Below, piece by piece: positions 1-5,678 of a DNA stretch of 17,154 bases; within the stretch, counting starts at the first letter, position 1; each line of letters opens with the position of its first letter. The DNA comes from CAZRGV01 sp964599655. GTDB taxonomy: Bacteria; Planctomycetota; Planctomycetia; Isosphaerales; Isosphaeraceae. The notes below the pieces were generated by a model, which worked only from the letters and a program-made list of their open reading frames with translations, was not told the DNA's origin and did no database searches. Where the stretch lies: positions 1-17,154 of the forward strand of contig CAZRGV010000128.1 of assembly GCA_964599655.1 (NCBI GenBank). Reading direction: 5' to 3'. Both the position numbers and the translations under genes were made by a program.

Positions 1-1
1 C

Positions 2-928
2 ACGGCGGGACAGGTCTTCGATATCGGCGGCCCCGACGTTCTCACGTACAAACAGATGATGGAGCGGTTCGCCGCGATTCTCGGCCTGAAGCGCTGGATC
101 CTCGTCGTGCCGGTGCTCACGCCAAGACTCTCGGCCTACTGGGCCAATCTCGTGACCCCCGTGCCGGCCAGCATCGCCTTTCCCTTGATCGAGGGGCTCA
201 AGGCCGAGACAATCTGCGAGGATGATCGAATCAAAGAACTAGTTTACGTAGATCAGATCGGCTTTGATGAGGCGGTTTGCCTCGCGCTGGAAAAAGAGCG
301 GCGTCACGAGGTGGAAACGCGCTGGAGCAACGCCAGCCTGCCGCGTCGCCGCCTGGCCGTTCGCCGCACCCCGTTCGACCCGTCCACGTTCCCGATCCAG
401 GATGAGCAGCGCGTCGAGGCCGACGTGCCGGCCGAGGCCCTTTTCGACCGCGTTCGACGGATCGGCGGCCGCGTCGGCTGGTACTACGCCGAACCGCTCT
501 GGGAGATCCGGGGATGGCTCGACCGGCTCATCGGCGGCGTCGGCCTTCGACGAGGCCGCCGCGACCCGTATCGGGTCTTCATCGGCGACGCCATCGACTT
601 CTGGCGGGTCGAGGACTTCGTGCCCGGCGAGCGCCTGCTCTTGCACGCCGAGATGAAGGTGCCCGGCGACGCCTGGCTCGAGCTCCGCGTTCGGCCGCTT
701 GAGGCGCGTCGTTCCGAGTTGATCCAGACCGCCTTCTTTCGCCCCAGGCCGTTCTGGGGCCACCTCTACTGGAATCTGCTTTACCCGATTCACTGGTTCA
801 TTTTCCGGGGCATGGCCCGCGCGATCGCCAGAGCCGCCGAGCAAGACGCTCACCCCATACCCGAGCCCGAGGCCGCGTCCCGCGATGGACGCGACGCCGC
901 CGCGCGCGATCCACGTGCGACCCGATGA
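2..928 (+). CDS. NAD(P)-binding (NmrA-like/SDR) protein with C-terminal DUF2867, 5' truncated
   Basis: The gene enters the window already in frame (codons begin at base 2), so its Rossmann nucleotide-binding half is missing. The first visible residues, FDIGGPDVLTYKQMMERFA, match the end of the atypical-SDR/NmrA sugar-epimerase-like fold, where a 'GGP..lTy.emm' segment precedes the last helices. The second half, from about VEADVPAEALFDRVRRIGG (near base 415) to the RGMARAIARAAE helix (near 840), has the layout of DUF2867: the GWYYAEPLWEIRGWLDRLIGG segment, DFWRVEDFVPGERLLLHAEMKVPG, then a hydrophobic YWNLLYPIHWFIFRGM helix. SDR-DUF2867 fusions of this YbjT type are common and their substrate is generally unknown. 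The tail after AAE is a low-complexity acidic/basic stretch. The stop is TGA at 926-928. The family call is confident; no reaction can be assigned. Confidence 0.85.
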   Translation, partial: TAGQVFDIGGPDVLTYKQMMERFAAILGLKRWILVVPVLTPRLSAYWANLVTPVPASIAFPLIEGLKAETICEDDRIKELVYVDQIGFDEAVCLALEKERRHEVETRWSNASLPRRRLAVRRTPFDPSTFPIQDEQRVEADVPAEALFDRVRRIGGRVGWYYAEPLWEIRGWLDRLIGGVGLRRGRRDPYRVFIGDAIDFWRVEDFVPGERLLLHAEMKVPGDAWLELRVRPLEARRSELIQTAFFRPRPFWGHLYWNLLYPIHWFIFRGMARAIARAAEQDAHPIPEPEAASRDGRDAAARDPRATR

Positions 929-1078
929 ACCATGTCCGAATCCTCCCGATGGAGGCCGCGCCTCGGGAACTTACCTGGCTGACCCGTGTCGTCGCCTTCC
1001 TTGAATCCTGAGATTCTCGTCTCTGAATAATCTGGAGTAGTTAACTAAGAACTGCTGCATTTTTTCTTGTCTTAGTCG

Positions 1079-1095
1079 GGTCCGCCGTGCGGACC
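1079..1095. repeat. Palindromic repeat GGTCCGCCGTGCGGACC
   Basis: The stem GGTCCGC pairs perfectly with GCGGACC across a CGT loop. The same sequence starts again as GGTCCGCA at 1119-1126 and is cut by the N run. A 15-bp exact reverse-complement copy lies at 13235-13249. This points to a dispersed multi-copy intergenic palindrome rather than chance. Confidence 0.5.
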
Positions 1096-1126
1096 GCTCT
1101 GGCCCGATCGAGGAGGATGGTCCGCA

Positions 1127-1250
1127 NNNNNNNNNNNNNNNNNNNNNNNNNNNNNNNNNNNNNNNNNNNNNNNNNNNNNNNNNNNNNNNNNNNNNNNNNN
1201 NNNNNNNNNNNNNNNNNNNNNNNNNNNNNNNNNNNNNNNNNNNNNNNNNN
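1127..1250. other. Assembly gap (124 N)
   Basis: Unknown bases. The gap begins inside a second copy of the GGTCCGC palindrome, so a repeat probably broke the assembly. Confidence 0.98.
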
Positions 1251-1372
1251 GATCGAGAGCCAGGCGATCGAAATCCGAACACGTTCAGGGACCGGCGGGC
1301 GCGTGGTTTACGAGCGTCTTCCTCGGGGGCGTTGAAAATGTCGATCTCCTCGACACTTTTCTTCAAGACGAA

Positions 1373-1618
1373 TCATCCCGAGACGCCTGTCGTGAGGGTT
1401 CCCATCGTCTTGCGGGCTTCGGGCGGTTCACGTATCCCCGACCTTGGGCGGGCTTCGGAACGCCCTGTCCAAGAACAGTCCCCGCCTCTCGGCCAGGGAG
1501 TGCCCCGCCCGCGTGACTCGACCTCGGAGTGTCGAAAACCGACGTACCGCGGGTGACGTCCCCGTCGGCGATCCTGATTCGAGTCGTTCGTCGAACCCTC
1601 CAGGTGCCGTTCTGCCAT
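1373..1618 (-). CDS. Doubtful small ORF, 81 aa, strong Shine-Dalgarno
   Basis: A reverse-strand ATG at 1618 is preceded by AAGGAGG (plus-strand CCTCCTT at 1625-1631) with a six-base spacer, an ideal ribosome binding site. The product would be 81 residues, starting MAERHLEGSTNDSNQDRRRG, very rich in Arg, Gly and Ser, with no hydrophobic segment and no recognisable domain. All three reverse frames are open for much of the stretch, and a neighbouring frame gives an equally plausible peptide. The protein itself gives little support, and only the Shine-Dalgarno argues for it. It could be the intact start of a gene that decays further on, or a chance ORF. The region just upstream is the 27-N gap, so any promoter is hidden. 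Confidence 0.22.
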   Translation of the reverse strand: MAERHLEGSTNDSNQDRRRGRHPRYVGFRHSEVESRGRGTPWPRGGDCSWTGRSEARPRSGIREPPEARKTMGTLTTGVSG

Positions 1619-1635
1619 CGCGTTCCTCCTTCTCT

Positions 1636-1662
1636 NNNNNNNNNNNNNNNNNNNNNNNNNNN
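1636..1662. other. Assembly gap (27 N)
   Basis: A short run of unknown bases between the doubtful reverse ORF and the histidine kinase. It may hide promoter sequence for either one. Confidence 0.98.
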
Positions 1663-1804
1663 ATCCTCCCACCGGCTCATCCTGGCCGTCGGTCCGGCCG
1701 ATACGAAAAGACGGAACGTGTGGATTGTCTCGGTGGCCAGGCGGGGTTTCGTGCGGATGGATCGAGAATTCGTCCGGTCCGGGTTTCGTGGAGGCGCGGA
1801 AGCG

Positions 1805-2590
1805 ATGGTTGCCACGTCGAGAGAAACGCCGGCGGCGAGCCAGGACGAGCTGGACGCGCTGCGACGACAGGTGACGGAGCTCCAGCGCGTCAGCAGCCTT
1901 GGCGTTCTGGCCGGCTCGATTGTCCACGAGCTGAACAACGCCCTGACCCCGATTCTCAACTACGCGAAGCTCGGGCTGCGGAACAACGACCCCGAGTTCC
2001 GCCGCCGCGCCTTCGAGAAGATCCTCGAAGGGGCCCAGCGCGCCTCGGCGATCGCCTCCGGCGTCCTCGGCCTGGCCCGCCCGCAGGCCGATCGACGCGA
2101 CCCGACCGACCTCGTCCGCCTCACCGAGGACGTGATTCTCCTGACCAGCAAGGATTTGCAGAAGCACCGGGTTCGCCTGGAATTCCAAGCCGAGGGCCGG
2201 CCGCACGCCCGGGTCAACCCCGCGCAAATTCAGCAGGTTTTGCTCAACCTCGTCATCAACGCCCGACAGGCGATGCCCAGCGGCGGCCTGCTTCGGCTCC
2301 GTGTCGGCCTCGACCCCTCCGGTCGCTTGGCCGAGATCCAGGTGGCCGATTCGGGGGTCGGCATCGCCCCGGAAGATCTGAAGCGCATTTTCGAGCCGTT
2401 CTTCACCACGAAGACTGGCCCCGACTCCTCGGGCCTCGGCGGCACCGGCCTCGGCTTGCCGGTTTGCCGAGACATCATCGAGGCCCACAAAGGCCGCCTC
2501 CGCGTCGAGAGCCGCCCCGGCCAGGGCGCCACCTTCACTCTGCGACTCCCCTCCTGCGCCGCGCCGTTGCCCCAGCAGGGCGCGGCCTGA
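1805..2590 (+). CDS. Soluble sensor-less histidine kinase (NtrB-like HisKA/HATPase core)
   Basis: This 261-residue protein is only the transmitter core of a two-component histidine kinase. A short predicted coiled coil (about residues 14-32, DELDALRRQVTELQRV) leads into the H-box GSIVHELNNALTPILNY, with His41 the expected phospho-acceptor. The ATP-binding domain follows: N-box around Asn148-Asn152 (NLVINARQAM), G1 box DSGVGI at 182-187, F box FEPFFTTK at 196-203 and G2 box GGTGLGLPV from 212. The H-box 'HELNN.L..I' and the N-box type resemble NtrB/PAS-kinase classes. There is no membrane segment or sensor domain, and no response regulator lies nearby, so the input and the partner are unknown. 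ATG 1805 is chosen because of the GGAAG/GGAGG just upstream; ATG 1757 and GTG 1529 are in-frame alternatives. The gene converges on the next one, with 18 bp between the stop codons. Confidence 0.9.
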   Translation: MVATSRETPAASQDELDALRRQVTELQRVSSLGVLAGSIVHELNNALTPILNYAKLGLRNNDPEFRRRAFEKILEGAQRASAIASGVLGLARPQADRRDPTDLVRLTEDVILLTSKDLQKHRVRLEFQAEGRPHARVNPAQIQQVLLNLVINARQAMPSGGLLRLRVGLDPSGRLAEIQVADSGVGIAPEDLKRIFEPFFTTKTGPDSSGLGGTGLGLPVCRDIIEAHKGRLRVESRPGQGATFTLRLPSCAAPLPQQGAA

Positions 2591-2608
2591 AAACATGAAA
2601 TTGTCTGT

Positions 2609-3976
2609 TCAATGTTTCTTGCCTGGATCCGGAGCCTGGAGCGGGATCGGCTCCGAAGTGGCCTCGTAGCCCTCGGGTAGGCGGTCGAGATACGGCCCGA
2701 CGAGTTCCCCGAGCGACTTCGGCGGCGCGCCGTGCTCGCGCTCGTGGAGCGTCTCGGCAATCTGCACGGTCAGGGCACCGACGACGGATCGGTCGCTATC
2801 CAAGATGCCGATGAGCGGGGTAGTGCCCGGCAAGAGGATTCGGGCGAGATCGGCGGTCGCCAGCCAGTCGTCGATGGCTTTGAGGCTCATGGACCGCACG
2901 CTGGAACCGGGCAACGACACCGAAGGGCCACCCAACGTGGGCACGCCGCCGCCGGGGGACGTCGCCTCGTACAGGGCGATGTTCTCGCCCACGAGCTTCG
3001 GCCGCTGGCTCCTCGGTTCGTCGCAGTGGGCCAGCCAGTTGGTGAAGACGATCCGCACCAGGCGACGGCTCCGCTCGGGCTCGCGATAGAGGAAGTCGCG
3101 AACCGGCAGATAGCCCGGAAGGTGCGGGTACCAGTTCACGTCGCTGCTACGCTCGCTCAGCAGCCAGTCGTGCGGCCCATCGATCGCCTTCAGGGCGATC
3201 AGGTACTCCATCTTGAGCATCTCCGAGACGGGTGGCGTAGCCTCCCCGCACGCCCGGAGGTCGGCCAGGGCGCGTCGCAGCATCGCCGCGTCGACGCGAG
3301 GGTCCGCCAGCCATCGCGTGATCGGTTCGACGCATGTTCGAAGCATCGCCATGGCGATGAGCCGTTGAATCGCCCCCCCGTGCTGGGCGAGGTGCCGGCT
3401 CGACCGGAGGACGGCCCGGTACATCCGCCAGGCCCCTTCCATGTCGCCGGCCTGCTCGCGTCGAGAGCCTTCGAGTACCCCCAGCCGGCTGAAGTCGCGG
3501 AGCGTTTGCGCCACCGGCAAGGGAGTTTCGATGGACAGCTCGCGGGGCGGAAGATACAGCCCGCTGGTCCGTTCACTCCCTTGCAACCAGAGGCCCAAGG
3601 CCTCGCGATTGTCCCCCAGCCATTGCTTCACCGCAGGACTGGACTGCGACCAGTTCAGGTTCAGCGAATTCGCTTCTTCCCTCGCCAGCGGTTTGAGTCG
3701 CTCGGTGGCCTTCCGGTAGAGCACGAACGCGTTCTGGTCGTCCGGCACCCGGATCGAACAGAACGCCTCGACATCGAACGGGTCGCCGAGGTCCGGCAGG
3801 TCCCGCAGGCTGACCGCCCGCCAGCCGAGCACCCCGAGCGCCAGAGCAATCAACGAGTAAAGCGCCAGCAGCGCGATCCGCCAACGCCCCTTGGCTCGCT
3901 CCAGCCAGTGCAACGGAGCAAGCGGATTCCCCAGCGTCCCACGGAACAGTCCGCCCCGATCGTCTCGATGTTCCAC
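2609..3976 (-). CDS. Hypothetical single-pass membrane protein
   Basis: I do not recognise a family. With the GTG start at 3976 the protein is 455 residues. It has a short basic N-terminus, one strong membrane helix at about residues 33-52 (IALLALYSLIALALGVLGW), then a large soluble domain beginning with a DLGDPFDVEAFCSIRVPDDQNAF segment. The soluble part is helical, with a SRREQAGDMEGAWRMYRAVL stretch resembling a TPR-like helix pair near its middle. Its last 40 residues contain HGAPPKSLGELVGPYLDRLP, which resembles the C-terminal pattern of many planctomycete secreted or pilin-like proteins. The start rests on GGGGAGGG (plus-strand 3982-3989) six bases upstream of the GTG; an in-frame ATG at 3991 is the alternative, with a weaker site. 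The domain is probably extracytoplasmic, anchored by the N-terminal helix (inference). Confidence 0.78.
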   Translation of the reverse strand: MEHRDDRGGLFRGTLGNPLAPLHWLERAKGRWRIALLALYSLIALALGVLGWRAVSLRDLPDLGDPFDVEAFCSIRVPDDQNAFVLYRKATERLKPLAREEANSLNLNWSQSSPAVKQWLGDNREALGLWLQGSERTSGLYLPPRELSIETPLPVAQTLRDFSRLGVLEGSRREQAGDMEGAWRMYRAVLRSSRHLAQHGGAIQRLIAMAMLRTCVEPITRWLADPRVDAAMLRRALADLRACGEATPPVSEMLKMEYLIALKAIDGPHDWLLSERSSDVNWYPHLPGYLPVRDFLYREPERSRRLVRIVFTNWLAHCDEPRSQRPKLVGENIALYEATSPGGGVPTLGGPSVSLPGSSVRSMSLKAIDDWLATADLARILLPGTTPLIGILDSDRSVVGALTVQIAETLHEREHGAPPKSLGELVGPYLDRLPEGYEATSEPIPLQAPDPGKKH

Positions 3977-4033
3977 GAAGGCCCTCCCCATGCCCCGCCA
4001 GCATACGAAGGTTTTCGGTCTCTGACAAGAGTC

Positions 4034-4360
4034 GTGGAGCATTGGCCCTGGCGGCGCGGGTCCACCTTGAGACGAGCGGGCCGCCGCTGGAACGCCGAGG
4101 CGACCGCGGTGATCCAGGGGGTGTCGGTGCTGGCCCTGATCGCGGTGGGGCTCTGGATCCAGCTTGACCCGGCTGAGATGGAACGCTGGTTGGGCTGGGC
4201 CCCCTGGCGGCTGGCCAGTCTCGCGACGCTCAAGGGGTGGTTCGTCGCCTGTGCGTTGGGCCTGGCCCTCGCGATCGGGTTCGTGGCGCTCTTGATGTCG
4301 GGCCTGAAGCCGCGTTCCGTCTCCTGGCTGGCTCTAAGCGGGTGGACCGGGTCGATGTGA
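4034..4360 (+). CDS. Small two-helix membrane protein, unknown function
   Basis: The frame encodes 108 residues from GTG 4034. A Trp/Arg-rich N-terminus is followed by a membrane helix at about 25-43 (VIQGVSVLALIAVGLWIQL), an amphipathic loop containing MERWLGWAPWRLASL, and a second helix at about 68-88 (GWFVACALGLALAIGFVALL). The C-terminus is short and basic (KPRS). The coherent hydrophobic pattern and stop at 4358-4360 suggest a real gene, divergent from the neighbouring reverse gene. The start is uncertain: no good Shine-Dalgarno precedes GTG 4034, TTG 4067 is possible, and ATG 3968 would overlap the start of the divergent gene. No family is recognised. The double-hairpin repeat begins 6 bp after the stop and could act as its transcription terminator. 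Confidence 0.5.
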   Translation: MEHWPWRRGSTLRRAGRRWNAEATAVIQGVSVLALIAVGLWIQLDPAEMERWLGWAPWRLASLATLKGWFVACALGLALAIGFVALLMSGLKPRSVSWLALSGWTGSM

Positions 4361-4366
4361 GTTTTT

Positions 4367-4443
4367 GGGGTGCCACTGGTCGTCCTCGACCAGTGTCCCG
4401 CGGCTCAGGCCGAGCACTGGTCGGGGACGACCAGTGGCACCCC
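4367..4443. repeat. 77-bp double-hairpin palindromic element (REPIN/BIME-like)
   Basis: The 29-bp arms at 4367-4395 and 4415-4443 are reverse complements with one mismatch, separated by 19 bp. Each arm is itself a hairpin: CACTGGTCG, a 4-base loop, CGACCAGTG. The outer ends are GGGGTGCCACTGG and CCAGTGGCACCCC. The architecture matches the 78-bp element at 16842-16919. It starts 6 bp after a stop codon and may stop transcription, but no U-tract follows it. Confidence 0.85.
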
Positions 4444-4459
4444 AGACCGGTAGCAAAGC

Positions 4460-4493
4460 NNNNNNNNNNNNNNNNNNNNNNNNNNNNNNNNNN
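4460..4493. other. Assembly gap (34 N)
   Basis: Unknown bases 16 bp after the double-hairpin element. More repeat copies may be missing here. Confidence 0.98.
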
Positions 4494-4618
4494 TCGCGGG
4501 CGCTGCCACCCGCCCCACCGACGGCGTCGCCCCTCTTGCCCTCGACTGGAGCCGGCAACGCGGACCATCGCACCCGAGGCGATTCTGACGGGGAACGCGG
4601 TCGAAGCCGCGTTGTCGC

Positions 4619-5118
4619 TCAAGAGGGCTTCATTTTTCGCTTTCGAGGAGACGGTTTCTCGAAGTCCCTCACGCTGCATTCCATGCAAAAATACTCCCCG
4701 CCCTTGATCGAGTATCCGCCTTCACCTAGAGCGATCACCGTGCCGCACTCGGCGCATCGCGTTGGCTCGAAGGAGGGAGGGTCGGCGAGTTTCTCGAAGT
4801 TATATTCATTAGTTCCATAATAAACATACAGCTCAGTGGGAAAATCCTTCCGACATTTCTTGCATTCCTGCCACTTTCCCTCGTGCCCTTCGTGGAAGTG
4901 ATAGGCACAGAGCGTGTAGCGGCTGTGATTGCGATGGCAACTGTTCCGGGCATAAGAGAACATCACATACTGATCTTCATCGTCGCAGATCCAGTTGTCG
5001 CAGCACTCGGTCTTCGTGAGGTTGCCCGTCTTGCGGCAGAGTCCACAACGGGGGGGGGCGCGCCCGGCGGTTTGGCCTTCGGTTGAGCCCCGGCACGTTT
5101 CGGCGGCATCTTTGCCAT
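4619..5118 (-). CDS. Cysteine-rich zinc-ribbon-like protein, frameshifted in a G9 run
   Basis: Reading from ATG 5118 gives MAKMPPKRAGAQPKAKPPGA and then a proline run encoded by nine C (plus-strand G 5050-5058). In this frame a stop soon follows. One extra C restores a single 166-residue frame: after the prolines comes RCGLCRKTGNLTKTECC, then NWICDDEDQY, FSYARNSCHRNHSRYTLCAYHFHE, QECKKC, TRCAECGTV, EYFCMEC, and the stop at 4619. The many CxxC and Cys/His clusters suggest three or more zinc sites; no catalytic motif is visible. The sequence beyond the shift has no good start upstream of GTG 4966, which would lose the first Cys clusters. So the shift is probably a sequencing or assembly error, or a recent mutation. 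GGAAG five bases before ATG 5118 supports that start. The gene is AT-richer than its neighbours, especially around 4795-4860. It lies 75 bp downstream of the DUF2905 gene on the same strand, possibly co-transcribed. Confidence 0.72.
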
Positions 5119-5193
5119 CGGAGCTTCCGATCGTCTTGAGGATTAGAGAGCCTCGGGCCCAGTCGCGGCCGCGAGGTGGGAATGGGCGCGCCG

Positions 5194-5415
5194 CTACCAG
5201 AAGCGTCGAAGGATTGCCGCCACGATCGACAATACCAGAGAAAGCAGCAACATCGACGTGATCGGGATATACACTCGTACGTTGGGACGTTCAATCCGGA
5301 TATCTCCGGGAAGCTGCCCAAACCAGGAGAGGGCGCCCGACCACACCAGGAACCCGACGAGAATGAGGCACCCGCCCACGACGATCAGCCATAGACCCGC
5401 CAAGGAACGTGACAC
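5194..5415 (-). CDS. DUF2905 family small membrane protein
   Basis: The 73-residue product fits DUF2905 along its whole length. It has an N-terminal helix GLWLIVVGGCLILVGFLVW (about 7-25), the family hallmark LPGDIRIER (35-43), then YIPITSMLLLSLVLSIVAAI, whose PITS and serial leucines form the second helix, and a basic RRFW end. The start is GTG 5415 with a GGCGGA-type site upstream. The family is widespread, membrane-embedded and of unknown function. The zinc-ribbon-like gene follows 75 bp downstream on the same strand. The 263 bp between this gene and the end of the beta-helix gene hold nothing I recognise beyond an AT-rich patch at about 5585-5630. Confidence 0.88.
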   Translation of the reverse strand: MSRSLAGLWLIVVGGCLILVGFLVWSGALSWFGQLPGDIRIERPNVRVYIPITSMLLLSLVLSIVAAILRRFW

Positions 5416-5678
5416 GAGTCGGTTCCGCCAGGGGGCTGAGGTCCGTCGGGGACGACCCGTTGTGGCTCACCCCGACGGAGCGCTTCGGCCCCGAACACGA
5501 TTCTCGGCCATCCGCGCGGCACGTTCAAGGGTCAGGCCGGCTTCGCCCTCACGCGCTGGTGTTACGGGTTCGATCAGACCAGGGTTGCGATAAAATAAAA
5601 CGATCAATTGTCATAAGAATACTGTGTGCGTGCGTGATTCAAGCGGGGCACCCCACTCGAACCGATTGCCTTGGGGAA

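Larger units (their letters stand above)
929..1804. other. Long mostly non-coding stretch with two assembly gaps
   Basis: Between the DUF2867 gene and the histidine kinase I see no well-supported gene. The stretch contains an AT-richer patch (about 1005-1075), a GGTCCGC-type palindrome (1079-1095), a 124-N gap, a doubtful reverse-strand small ORF (1373-1618) and a 27-N gap. The reading frames crossing it have no recognisable domains. A gene could be hidden in or cut by the gaps: a reverse TTG-started frame at 1366 begins with KKSVEEIDIFNAPEED and runs into the 124-N gap, but it has no convincing ribosome binding site. Confidence 0.5.

Noticed and set aside
2591..2617. Rho-independent terminator between the convergent kinase and membrane protein genes
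   Set aside because: AAACATGAA and TTCAATGTTT are only imperfectly complementary, AT-rich and lack a GC stem, so I cannot support a terminator.
2732..4033. Forward-strand open frame leading into the small membrane protein
   Set aside because: It is antisense to the 455-residue reverse gene. Only the part from about 4034 has a membrane-protein pattern.
5640..5665. Terminator hairpin GGGGCACCCC after the beta-helix gene
   Set aside because: The loop would be only two bases and no U-tract follows.
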